NCBI GenBank assembly: GCA_902728285.1
Contig: CACVBU010000852.1
Coordinates: 349,037 to 413,036 of the forward strand
Origin: Clytia hemisphaerica
Lineage: Eukaryota > Cnidaria > Hydrozoa > Leptothecata > Clytiidae
Reading direction: 5' to 3'
Length of the DNA stretch: 64,000 nt
Numbering within the stretch: the stretch's first letter is position 1; every line of letters starts with the position of its first letter. The position numbers and the translations under genes are program-made. The notes below the pieces were generated by a model. That model was not told the origin of the DNA. It ran no database searches and saw only the letters and a program-made list of their open reading frames with translations. This document shows, one piece after another, positions 23,172-35,145 of the stretch.

Positions 23172-24127
23172 TAACGTAAGAAAACAGGTTCATAATTGTA
23201 GAAACCGACTTCAAGAACAAATTCAAGAACTTTAGACAAGCTATCTTACCGACTTGGTGACAGTGTATTCTTTCAACGATGCTTCACCACTGAGAAAAAG
23301 AGTTTGAAAAATTCTTGATATTCATGACGTAATCTTTTATATACGGAAGCACCCGAAAAACACCGAGAGTTTGTCACCAGTTTCATTGTTTTAAATTCTA
23401 AACTGGTGGCACACGCCCGGTATTTTTCGGGTGTTTCAGTATAAAAATTAATAAAAAATTCTATTAAATTGTATTCAGCAAAGATACATTATGCAACATG
23501 TTCAGTTTAAGGTATTAACTTATTGGCGTCCGACTATCATGATACAGGTTAATATACAGGTCGTAATTGTTGATAGGGAAATTTTTTCCTTACTTGCTGA
23601 ATTTTTCGAATTGATATGTTATTTTTATAGGTATTGAAGCAAAAACATGGTCACATTCTTCCTGAAGTGGAAATTCAAAGTGACTGAAAAAGGGGACAGT
23701 ATGTGTTTGTTCAAGTGCTTTTCGGTTTTCATTTTTCAAATCTATGACATAGATAAACCTTTACACTTTTATAGGTCACATTGTAAGCCTAAAAATATTT
23801 CATAATTGAAAGTTGAATGTTTCACTTACACCTCTCTTCCAAAACCAGACTGCTTGTAACCTCCGAAAGGAGCGGTGGGGAAAAGGATATTGTAGCAGTT
23901 CACCCTAAAACAAAAAGTTTCGTCTTGATGATAAGTTTGTAAAGGGCTACATACACTACGCAACATATTGCCTCAATATATTGGCAATATATTGACGATA
24001 TATTGCTAGTATTTTCTTGAAGCTGGCAATAGTAAGATTTATCAGGTCGAGGCAATACATTTTTACAAGTTGTCTCTCACAAAGTTTTTGCGATGAACTG
24101 TATTTGTTTGATTATAGGTAGTAAATA

Positions 24128-24372
24128 AGTCTGCGACCACAGTTGGAGGCGACCCGAAAGCTCCTCTTTCGATAGCTATCTACCCGAAGGTAGGGGAGGG
24201 CGCCACTCTTTCTCCCTGTATTGCTCCCCCTACCCTTGATTCTCTTAGTTGCTGAGCATCTAGCAGAGAGGCATCAAGTACCATTTTGGGAATCTTTGGT
24301 ATGACCCGGCCGGGGGGTTGAACCTACAACCTTGCGAACCATAGCCGGATGCTCTACCACTGCACTACGGTC
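24128..24372 (-). mobile_element. tRNA-derived SINE-like element
   Basis: Reading on the minus strand: tRNA-like head GACCGTAGTGCAGTGGTAGA, B box GTAGGTTCAACC, then a 180-bp unrelated body ending GGTCGCAGACTTATTT. Best-preserved copy in the window; relatives at 15246-15472 and 31748-31843. In intron 11 of ALDH copy B. Confidence 0.7.
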
Positions 24373-24507
24373 AGTTTGATTATAATACCATGGCCAAATG
24401 GGATAATTGGAATTAGGATTGCTATATATAAGTAGTATGTTCAGTGTGGAGAAAATGTACAAAAACTGCTTCCACCGTTTATAAGATGACCACTATTAAC
24501 GTTAATT

Positions 24508-24794
24508 GGGCTCTTCCAAAAAATGTTAGTACATAGGGGGTGGAGGATATAGTGTCCAGGGGTAGTGAAAAATCTACAAATATTACCTTGTTTCGGGGGT
24601 AAACGTGCTCTGTTTCTGGGTAATTTTAGTCTGTTTGAGGGTAATCTTGAGTGTCCAGGGGGGTCAACTAATGCTTGTCCGTGGGGTTAGATCTGCTGTC
24701 CGGAGGTCAAAAGTCACAATGTCCAGGGGGTAAATTTCCAAAAAAATGTTGTATCCTACCCCCCCCCCTATTAAAGTTTTTTCTGGAAAAGCAC
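24508..24794. mobile_element. G-rich inverted-repeat MITE family 2, third copy
   Basis: Ends GGGCTCTTCCAAAAAATGTT and TTTTCTGGAAAAGCAC are inverted; ATT on both sides suggests a 3-bp target duplication. In intron 11 of ALDH copy B. Confidence 0.75.
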
Positions 24795-26059
24795 ATTATA
24801 GTAGATAAAACACACAAAAAAATAACTGTCAGCTCTACTGTGATTTGACGTCAAATCTTGTCTTGATTGTACTGACGTCGGTATGTTTTTGAACTTCAAG
24901 CGGCTGTATTTCTTTGTGTGTTTTAGTCAGAGAGTTGTTGTAATACATTTTTTTGCTCAGAATTTCATGCTCTATCAGATGGTACCAATCATTTTTGTTT
25001 ATTTTGATTTTTAAAAATCAGCTATTTTCCTATCCCTTATTTTATCTTGCAGTTTTGCCTATGGCGTCACTATTTTGGTCATAAAAAGTTTTCCCAGGCT
25101 TAATCCGCGTCCTCCCTCTCAAAAATATCTTGTAATATACTGTTCTTTGGAATAGACTAAAAATGGCTAGGTCGTAAAAAAGATGTCACGGCTTGGTCCC
25201 CTACTATTAGAAGATAGGGATGTAAATAATTAACGAAAAACATCATATCCATCATACCATACTGTACCAGCTTGCACTCTGTTTATCACTTTCATCGCTG
25301 TCTTTAGGTCATTGGTCAAAACTCCTGCAGCTAGTCCAAATTTGGTTGCATTTGCTCGTCTTATTACTTCGTTAGTATCTTTGAATTTCAAGATGGATAG
25401 AACTGGTCCGAAAATCTAAGAGGTAGAGAGAATCATCACTCAGGTTGTAAGGTATCTTGTATATTACTTGAACCCTTCCCATTGGAAAAATTGGCCAAAA
25501 TATCGTCCCCGGTGGAAAATTATCTTCCAATTTCTGTCCCCACTGAAAATAATCAAATAAACCAATCCTCACTGTAAAATCGTCAGTGACGTCCACAAAA
25601 ACAGTCAGTTGAACAAAAATACCTCGTTCCCAACTCTCTTTGACTCGCCCTATTACCCTTACCTCTTGTTTAGCTATGGTCATTTCGTCAGTAACGTCAG
25701 CAAAGATAGTCGGCTGAATGTAATATCCTTCTCTTTCGATTTTTTTGCCACCACAGGGAAGCGCCCTCATCGACACCTTTGACGATCATGCCAAGGACGT
25801 TATTGTATTGAGCTTCGTCAATCTTTGAGAAGGAAAAAGTTAGAATCAATACTTTGTTAGATAGTCTATAAGATTGAGTTTAAAGCCGAAAGCTAGAGAG
25901 GGGAAGACGCTTTTCGGACGGCGGATTGAATCCACTGACCTTTATATATCCCTGGACCAAGCTATATCAGCCATCTTTGATCGAAGTCTTTTTGAATTGA
26001 TACACGTAAAGAAGCTACTGAAGTGTTAAAAATTAACGTCTCACAGCGATACATCAGCG

Positions 26060-26313
26060 AGATTATGTATCGGAGATATTCCACGGCTACGGTTGCGGGG
26101 CTGCCCGTACGGGTCGTCACCAAAGGCGACATGTCGTTGTCTACTTTGCTTTGTACGGGAAAAACACCAAAACACCGTAGAAGCAAAGTCGACATAATGC
26201 CGTACGTCAAATATCGAACTTGCTTTCACCCGCCATTACTTGCCTTACTCGCCATTACCCTCGCCACTTCAACCGTAGCCGTAGACGATGCTATCGTCCG
26301 TATAATATGTTAT
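26060..26313. mobile_element. Inverted-repeat MITE with AGATTATGTATCGGAGATAT end
   Basis: Left end plus CCACGGCTACGGTT; right end CAACCGTAGCCGTAGACGAT, partly decayed. An inverted second copy lies at 33564-33782 and a half copy at about 31355-31420. Open frames over it are not coding. In intron 9 of ALDH copy B. Confidence 0.65.
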
Positions 26314-27086
26314 TATGATATAACATAGTTTGTATATTATAAAACGTAATATGTTTCGCGGCGGATAGAGTCTGTGTTTACGGACGATATCAATTTGGCG
26401 CTTTTCTTGATTTCATCTTTGCCCTTACCGACCTTGGAGAAGGGTCGGTGATTTTTGCGGAAAATCCCTGCAGATTTATAGACGAACTTGGTAGAGAAAA
26501 CCAAAACAACACAAAATCGAAGGGAAGGAAGGATGCAAGTAGGGAGTGAACAAAAAATGGTTGTTTTCTTTGAGCATGATGGTTCTGGGTCTGGTGAAGA
26601 AGAATGCTCTTGAAGGATAATTTGAGGCTGAAGCTGTTTCTTTAGCTTTTTTGACAATATTAGTTAGAAGGGATTGTTTTCCTCAAGGCCCACAAACAAA
26701 TTCTAACTTTGATTTTTTGGAAATTTTATTCAACTTGATGCCTGACACCTGAAGCTTGAAGTAGCATCTAAAGGTAAGGTATACATTCACTGCATTTTGT
26801 AGTTTCTTTTATGCTAGTAGGAATCAGTGTCAGTTGAGACTGAAATATTGACTTTTTCCCAGTTCTGTCAAGTATAATTTCGTGCACGTCAAAAATCTTC
26901 AATCTCTGTAAAGTTTCTTCTAAGAAAGAAGGCCTAAATTTTAATAGATTCTACTTTCTGTTTATTTTTTTGTTGGGCTTGATTGAGTTTAAAGTTAGCT
27001 ATCTTTTATATTTTTTGATAGTCAATTTTTCAGCTTGGCACTTGAGTGACATATTTCAATAACCAATGCATTTCTACAAAATTCAA

Positions 27087-27262
27087 CCAACACCTTTCAC
27101 GATATCAGACCGACACCCTCTACCGTGTCTAAACAACACTTTCTGCGATATCTAAATAACACTTTCCACGGCGGCTGATCAACACTTTCTATTATGACTG
27201 AAGGAAACCCTCCACGATATCTGAACAACAATTTCCACAACAGATCTGAACAACGACATCTT
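27087..27262. repeat. Degenerate short tandem repeat (CGATATCTGAACAACA-like)
   Basis: About six imperfect 30-bp units with ACACTTTCCACGATATCT-like phrases. In intron 9 of ALDH copy B. Confidence 0.55.
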
Positions 27263-28033
27263 CATTCTATGATACAAAAGCAGTACTCAAGCATCTTGAA
27301 AGATCTGAACAAAAAGTTTCTTTTTGACTATATTTTTAGCGCAGCTGGGGCAGCAGCTGGTTCATTCAAAAACAGCTTTTTTAAGCCTCAGGTCTATTGA
27401 AAATTTGAGCCATAAATTTTTTTAGGACACATTTCTACGATGTTAAAAAATTGTATCGAAAGGAGTCTTTTTTTCACTTCAAATCTCCACATTCTTCTGG
27501 AGAAATGCAAAATTATCTGCTACCCAATCAGACCATACACAGAATGCAATTTGATATAAAAATTTCCCTTCACTTTTTTAGGGTAATTCAACTCAAGGTG
27601 AAACGCTGCAATCTTTTAATAATTTACGGTGAAATTTCAGCTAATCATCAAGTAATTATTGAAAGATTACAGTTTTTCACCGCCAATTCATCTATAGTCA
27701 AGGTAATTGTTTTTTTCTTGTGAAACAGTTTGCAAATTTCATCTAAAAATTTACAACTATAACTCGTGCGAAAACACAAATTTGGTTTGAATCTTGTAAA
27801 AAACTAAAAGTTTATCACAATTCCTGAACCAATGATCAAAATTACTTTAAATTTGAAATGTAGGGTCACTGTGACGATTGAAATGTATTTGTAAAAAAAA
27901 ATTCCCCAAAAAATCTGTCGTTCAAATTTTCAATTTTAGACCTAAGGCCGAGAAGGCGTTTTTGACTGCAAACCGAATGCTTTGCAAAAAATACCTAGTC
28001 AAAATAAATTTCTTTACTCAAATATCCTTTTAA

Positions 28034-28716
28034 CCTTTTCGCTCCTAAGGACGTACATATACGTCTTTGATACGTTCCTAAGGACGTATATATACGTTTT
28101 TAAGGTGACCTTTATATTTGATCGGATTACGCCCCAACCGTCAGAGGTACGGTAAAACCGATTAAAAAATCGGAATCAGCGTGAAATTTCCGATAAGAAA
28201 CAATCGGGGTTTGTTTTGGTATGACGCAACATTTTTCAAAAATAGAAATGGTAGACCAAGCTGTGTTGCGTGATTTTGTGAAACTGGAGGAGGCAGAAAG
28301 TTAGCTATGAAAGTAAGGGTTTATAAAAGTGTTTTAGAGTTTTATTTGGCTTTTCAAAAGTATGGAATTGTATTACCTAACTATAAAGAAACCTTCTAAA
28401 GAAAAAAGTAAGTGTTTTTATCAATTTTTCAGTTCTCTATAATTTTTTGAAGTTTTGCACCAAAAAATGACTTTTTCGCGACATTGTTTTTTCATATACC
28501 TTTTGTCTGGCTTCATAATTTCTGTCCAAAATTGTTTGAAGTACTCAGTTAAACATATTTAGAAAGGGGAAAGGTAGGGCTTTCCAAAAATATAAGGGTT
28601 TTTTTCTGAAGTTAATTTTTCAAAAAGTTATAACGGTTATCGTGAAAATTGCATTTTCATCAAAAAATGTTGCGCGCAGACCGCGTAAAAATATAAAAAA
28701 CAGCGGAGGGGAAAGG
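28034..28716. mobile_element. piggyBac-type MITE, TTAA flanked
   Basis: 683 bp bounded by TTAA on both sides (28030-28033, 28717-28720). Left end CCTTTTCGCTCC, right end GGAGGGGAAAGG. TTAA duplication and CCYTTT ends fit piggyBac. Just inside the left end is a direct repeat of CCTAAGGACGTATATATACG-like sequence. No transposase frame. In intron 9 of ALDH copy B. Confidence 0.85.
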
Positions 28717-30009
28717 TTAAATGATCCAAGTGGCATACCCATAAAATAACACGTAAAAATGAATTGATTTATTCAAAATTGAAAAAAAAGATAATCAAAA
28801 ATATGATAGAAATTTCATACAACATTGATTTTTGCATGACAAAAATAAATATTGAATACAATGTCCTTATATAATGCCCATCTTGAATATAGTAGGGCAA
28901 AATAGCAACTATTACTAATATATAGCAGTCAATAAGAAGGTAAATAAAGAAAAATCTTTTCTTAATGACTACCTTGCTAGGAATGGTTGCTACTTTGTCC
29001 ACAATAGCGCTTCGCAACACATACGTCATAATTATTACTTTTCACTTTTTTTGACATTTGTACGAGTTGCAATCCCACAATTCAACGCAGCTCAATTAAA
29101 GATACGTGCAAGCTGTTATATATCTTTTGTCAAACGATGAAATAAACGTGCAAAAGAGATTAGCGCAAAGGTTGATGGGATTGGAACTCGTACAAACACA
29201 TCGAGAGTAATGATTATGTCAAAAATAAAATCTATTTTTAGGTTCAGCGCGGTGCGCTATTGAAGTTGGTATCAACATCATTGGAAATGTTTATTATATA
29301 TACTTTTCTAAAAGATCGTGTTCAAAAATAAAGGCCTGTTTTGTGACATTTTCAAAGTTGGCTGACAATTATGTTAATAAAATGAGTATTTTTGGTGGCT
29401 AACCGTTTATTTTTTCACCAAGGATAAGTAGAATGATTAACCTTTCCAATTGTTTTGGAGCGAAATTAAGTGGCTTACTAGGTTACAAGATATTTCAAGA
29501 TAAGCTACGAGTTCAAGATAAGCTATGAGTCGTTTATCTGGCTGACAACACTGGTGGCTTTTTGAAACCAACCAGTTTCAAAATGTTGCACTTTTATCTG
29601 TTTTGAGATAATATGATACCTCTAGTTACCGATTCAAGTGTCATTTTCAAACAAACCATTTCCTCCTTTGAGGTGGCTGACAAAATACATATTTGGACAT
29701 ATTTGGACCTGGAACCACACATTTTACTCATTTTACCATTTTTTTCATCAAAATATGTTCTTTGTGTAAATACCGATCATCATATAAAATTTCAACGTTA
29801 TATTTGAAATATTTTTCAAGTTATTCAAGAAATACTATATTTTTGAGTTCAGTAAATGTCACACTATTTTTGAACATATCAAAAATAAAAAATTTTAACA
29901 CGCTACTTGTATAATTTTTCATTATTTTGAAACTACCTAGATTATTTATTTTGAAACTTTTATATTTTTAATAATTATCAAAATTATAATCAGCATATGA
30001 CAACTTCGC

Positions 30010-30188
30010 ACAGGAAAAAAATCAATGAAATTCACCTTGGCTTTTTAGTGAATTCACAGTGAAAAGCTGCAATCTGACAACAATTCACAGTGAAATTTAC
30101 CTTTTCATCATGAATTATTAATTGCAGCTTTTCACCGCGAATCCACTAAAAAGTCATGCAATGATTTTACATTGAATTTTTTCTGTGT
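30010..30188. mobile_element. Short hairpin MITE, CACAGGAAAAAAATCAATG ends
   Basis: Ends are inverted (CACAG...AATCAATG and CATTGAATTTTTTCTGTG), and the inner parts (GTGAAAAGCTGCAATC, ATTGCAGCTTTTCACCG) also pair. Relatives at about 27566-27690 and 30296-30450. In intron 9 of ALDH copy B. Confidence 0.65.
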
Positions 30189-31747
30189 TGGACTTGAAAA
30201 ATTTTGGAAGACCATAAGGTGGGACCAATTTGATTTGTTGTTTTACGGCCCTGACCGCACTTAGAATTTAAAAAATCAAAATTAATGCTGATCATTCACA
30301 CAAGAAAAATCTAAAAAAGTATATACCTTGATTTTCGGGTGAACTCACATATAATTCACTTTAAAAAGTTGCAATTGTGAAAATGAAATCTGGTAAATTC
30401 ACCCAAAATATCATGGTGATTTAAAAAAAATTTGCTATGTGTGACTAGTAGTATAGTGACTAGTAGACTACAGCTTTATTCAAAATTTTAAAAGCTTTCT
30501 CAAGTTTTTCAATAAAACTGCAATTCACCAATAATCTTTAATTTCACAAGTTTGGTATAATTACTGATTTTTGCTGTGTATAGACTGCAGATGTTTTCAC
30601 GGGTATAATTATTTACAATACCATTTTTTATATATGAGTATGATTCATTCTTTTTTTGCAAACCACACTGATCCTCTTTTTTCGTTAGCTCGCGGCCTGT
30701 AAGAAAATGACAAATTAAAAAAATTTTGATAAAGAAAAATAATGCATCACACGTACACTTGTAAAACTTGTAAAAAAGCTGTGATTGAAAAATGCCGCTC
30801 TAATAAAATTTTCCAATGAGCAATCAGACAAAATAATCTGCATACACTGGAGAGTGTTACAAAAAGATTAGTCTTTCAAAATAAAAGAAAAAAGCCGTAC
30901 TGCTTACCTCTTCTTCTCTCTTTTATTCTTGAAAAAATATATATGATACTTGCTTGAATCTGAGTTCTGCTTGTTAAAAATAAATTCAAAACAAACCATT
31001 TACATAAAACACCTTGTTGCAAAGAAGTTACAAACTAAAGTACTAACTAATAGGAGGCTAAGAGACTAAAATACTAAAGAATTGCATAAAACATTTCCAC
31101 ACATATAGATCAATCGCCCTGTTTTGGTATCATTATTCCAGTCGGGTCAATCTGTATTCACAGCAAGAACTGCACCGGGATTTACCAGTCAGACCCGACT
31201 GTTTGTTTACATTTGTTCGAACCGGGCCGGCCGATCCCACCGCTAACCAAAATCCAAAATTTCCGCTTTTCGACCAAATTGATATAGTCTAAGACAACGG
31301 CCACTCCCGTAAAAAAATTCCCCTCTTCACGTTTGTTCCTTTTTTAGATGAAACTCGTCTTAGACTATAGCATAGTCTACCGTAGCCGTAGAGAATTCCA
31401 AATACATAATCTCGCTATCATAAAAAGTTTTCGAGGAAAAGTAGACCTAACGCTCTCAAAGCATTTAAACAGCTATCGAGTAGTGCTACCATTAGGGTAC
31501 CACTTTAAAAAAAACTCGATCAAAGATTTTGCTTGGACGGGATTGAGAAGCTTTGTCCAGGGTATATAAAGGTTAGTCATCTTCAACCTTTCTCAATCAA
31601 GATGCTTTTCGGACGGCGGATTGAATTTGATGCTTTCTTTGTTTTCATGAAGTACATTTTTTGAAACCCGGCTATAGCTTTCCAACTCAGCGTTTGCATG
31701 AAAATCTCTCAGGTCACGCGTTTTAGATGTGGTAGTAGTGGCTTCAG

Positions 31748-31843
31748 TTTGCGACCGCAGTCGAGGGCGACCCGAAGGCTCCCTTTTCTCAAGCTGTCTA
31801 CCCGGACGTAGGTGGATGCTCTACCTTCATGCTACGGCCACAA
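31748..31843 (-). mobile_element. Internally deleted SINE-like copy
   Basis: Minus strand: decayed head GCCGTAGCATGAAGGTAGAG joined directly to the tail of the 24128-24372 type (GGGTAGACAGC...GGTCGCAAACTG). Ends 26 bp from the exon-9 donor side of ALDH copy B. Confidence 0.55.
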
Positions 31844-32207
31844 GACCCTAATGAAAACAACTTATTACCATGCTCCCATTATCAGCGTCTTCTTCCATGG
31901 GGTTGGTCACGTTCGATTTGACAGCCGTTTCCACGGCTTTCGCCACAAATTTATCGTAAATATCTTCATGTACGAAAACACGTGATCCTGCAACACAGAC
32001 CTGTCCGTTGTTGGTAAAGATGGCTTCATGGGAGATCGCAACAGCTGTGTCAACTAAGAAAAGGAAACAGAACGGGAAATAATTGCGAGTGAGTGTAAAC
32101 AGAAGAAGTAGAAGTCAAAAAATGAAAGTCAAAAAAATCAATTTTCCGACTATGGTCAGTGCCGTTAAGTTTCGCGAATTATGGTTTTAGCCGAAATTTC
32201 ACATATA

Positions 32208-33034
32208 CCGGGTGCACCAAAAAAAAGTATACAACTTTGTCGAGTTATTGTGAGCTTCAGGATTTAAATTTTTTGTTCATTCTTTTTTTATTATATAGAG
32301 GATGCTCTAACTTAAATTTTGAGCTATCATACATTAAGTTTGAAAAAGTAGTTCGAAAGTTATTTCCAAAATACTGACTTTTTTCCATGTCGAAATTTCA
32401 AAAAATCATTAAAAACAGCAATCACGCTATAAATAAGACAAAATGACAAAAACACAACTTCATTGTCTTTTTTATTCCTTTTTCTCTTATCTTATATTTT
32501 GCCAACAGTTTCTCCATCTTATTTGCACGTCATGAACATTTCCAACACCAGCAAACTCAATGCAGACCCAAGTTCTTTGAGCAACTAGTCTAGAAATGGT
32601 GATCTATTTTTTCAAAGGTTTTCTCACATAGCACACACACATAGCATCAAAACCTCTCTTGGAGATTTCCCAAAAAAATTTTTTGCCTTTCCAAAAATAT
32701 TATCCCACGTGGGAATAGCTTGTTTTACCATACTATTAAATTCCGTAAGTTTTGATGAACACAGTTGCATTTTTTTGGTATTTTTATGTGTAAAGAAGGT
32801 AAGTGTCAAGAGACAAGTTTGCTCGCTGTTTTTAATGATTTTGAATTTCGACATGGAAAAAAAGTCAGTTTTTTGGAAATAACTTCCGAACTACTTTTTC
32901 AAATTTAATGTATCATAGCTCAAAATTCAAGTTAGAGCATCCTCTATACAATAAAAAAAGAATGAACAAAAAAATTAAATCCTGAAGCTCACAATATCTC
33001 GACAAAGTTGTATACTTTTTTTTGGTGCACCCGG
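32208..33034. mobile_element. Mariner-like MITE, TA flanked, CCGGGTGCACCAAAAAAAAG ends
   Basis: 827 bp with inverted arms of about 230 bp, TA on both sides. Termini share CCGGGTG with 17230-17865. Inserted inside an older TTCGCGA-type inverted-repeat element (pieces at about 32160-32205 and 33037-33255), so nested. In intron 8 of ALDH copy B. Confidence 0.85.
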
Positions 33035-33563
33035 TAGAACTTTCGCGAATTCATATAAAATTTGCCTTTTTTGGTAACAAAAACTCATAACACGCAAGAA
33101 TTTAGCAAACAGTTTAAAACTAAGTAGGAAAGTTTATTTTTCGCGTTTTTCAGGTTTAATTTCTTACCTGGCAGAAACTTTCGCGAAAAAGGATCAAAAT
33201 CCTCAAACGTGAAAGTTTTGCCCGCGAAAGTTTCTGCCCTTAAAGTAGATGTTCGAATTAGCGAGACGAGACTCGACTGTATGAAGAAACTCAAGTTAAA
33301 GATAGTCAACCTGTGAAAAGGCTTTCCAATTCATTCATTAACAAAAAAATTTAAACTTAAAATCACAATTAATACAAAAAGTGTGACTCACGATCTACAT
33401 CAGGGAAAATGATAAGAGGGCTTTTTCCACCGAGTTCTAAAGAAACTGTCTTCAAGTTTGATTTGGCTGCAGCTTGCATTACCAGTCTTCCAGTCTAAGA
33501 AATGAAAATAACATCTTCAATAAAAAACTTCTCTCTAAAACTGGAACAGCCGCTTCAATAGCA

Positions 33564-33782
33564 AGATTATGTATCTCGAATTCTCTACGGCTACGGTTAA
33601 AGTGGCGAGGGAAATGGCGAGTAAGGTGAGTAATAGCAGGTGAAAGCAAGTTCGATATTTGATGTACGGCATTATGTCGACTTTGCTTATACGATGTTTT
33701 GGTATTTCGGTGTCACCTTTGGTGACGACCCGCATGAGCAGCCCCACAACCGTAGCCGTAGAATATCTCCGATACATAATCT
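33564..33782. mobile_element. Inverted-repeat MITE, second copy of the AGATTATGTATC family
   Basis: Left AGATTATGTATCTCGAATTC and right ATATCTCCGATACATAATCT are inverted; inner CGGCTACGGTT/AACCGTAGCCG also pair. Opposite orientation to 26060-26313. In intron 7 of ALDH copy B. Confidence 0.7.
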
Positions 33783-35030
33783 CTATGAAGGTACATGATG
33801 ATGCAATTCAAACAGAACACATAATTCAAGGTTGGAAATCTTACATAAAGTTTTTGACATATTTGTAGTTTTCATATCAGCTTTAAAATGTGAAATAAAG
33901 ACTATACCGGGAGCACAGATATCTTGTAGAAAACACTGGATTTAAGCGAAATGATGCGCCATCTTTACTGAGTAGACCACAGTAGAAACCACAGTTCGGT
34001 ACCGGCAGTTTCTTCAACATGTGCTAAAACTGGAGTGGCGGGAAACGAGAAGCGAGAGCATGGTCTTGATTCTACCAAATTGCCGGCACCGAAATGTTGT
34101 CTACTTCTAGAGATGACGCATGATCAGCCAAAGATAGCTCTGTAGCTCTATCTGGTATTTCATATGAGATATCTGTACCGTGGAGAGGGTACTTAGAGAC
34201 ATGCCACTGGACAGGGTATTTTTTTTCAAATCCTCTTTTTAAACGAAAGTAAAGAGCCAATCCCTGCTAGGGCTTATCTTTAGCGGTACAACCCCTCGAT
34301 CAACAAGATCCTTGGTATTAAAGATTCTTGCTATTAATCGATCACAACAAAGAGCTTTCAGAGGAACCAAAGGTACGACAAAATTCCAAAAAAGAAACTA
34401 CTGTACTACTCGTTGACTGGATTAAGCTTCCTTTAACAATGGAAGTGCGACCATCTTTTGAGCTGACCATTCAGGCTTCAGCATAAGAAAATTCTAGGCG
34501 TGAGGTCAATCACACTCCTAAACAGTTGATTTTGGAATTCTAGGTGTGTGATTAGGTAGTCAGATTTCGATAGGAAAGTCTGAAGTTTAGGCGTGTGGTT
34601 AATCACACTCATGAAAGTTTTCAGGTATGTGTGTGGAGGTGTGCTGGTGTGATCGCACCAGCCATCTTTTGAGCCGGCCATTTTGTTTTTTATTCTGCTT
34701 GACAACCTACGGGATTCGAACATTTTGGAATTCGAACGCTCGGAAATCTAAGGTAAAATAGAAAACAACTTGGCGGACTAAAGTCTACTTCAAAACTGCA
34801 CACTTCCAGAGGAAAACGGTGATATGTTAGCCTATCTCATGTGTAGGAGTCTGTGGGCTGTATCTTGTAAGCAATGGAAAAAATGCTACTCACCTCGACA
34901 GATCCAGTGAATGCTACTTTAGCGATATCCATATGTTCTGAAATAGCAGCTCCAACGGTCGGTCCATAACCATTGATAAGGTTGAAAACACCTGGTGGAA
35001 ATCCAGCCTAAAGGGAATAAATGGATGATA

Positions 35031-35145
35031 CACGCTTTTTTTTTAAACAGTAAATTTTGGCTGAGCCTGAGATTAATCTTAAATTTCTATTGCTCTAATA
35101 GATCTAATGTTCTTATAAAATTGTTCTTGTAAATAAAAAGGCGTG
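35031..35145. mobile_element. Short TA-flanked MITE, family 1
   Basis: 115 bp from CACGCTTTTTTTTTAAAC to AAATAAAAAGGCGTG with TA on both sides; much of the interior is deleted. In intron 6 of ALDH copy B. Confidence 0.65.

Larger units (their letters stand above)
19162..23240. other. Intergenic region between ALDH copies A and B
   Basis: No gene supported. Contains family-1 MITEs (19288-19528, 20768-21005), a poly-T run at about 21962-21985, a TIR element with TTCGCGAGCAGAAACTT ends (about 22335-22745) and a G-rich family-2 element (22866-23171). The 20158-20470 stretch is less AT-rich than its surroundings but I recognise no gene in it. The copy A promoter should lie just above 19161. Confidence 0.5.

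Noticed and set aside
23350-23440. Small palindrome with CACCCGAAAAA arms, possible element
   Set aside because: About 90 bp long, no target duplication identified and no second copy seen; too little to call.
26023-26328. 101-aa open frame with a plausible hydrophobic stretch
   Set aside because: It coincides with an inverted-repeat element that recurs in the opposite orientation at 33564-33782.
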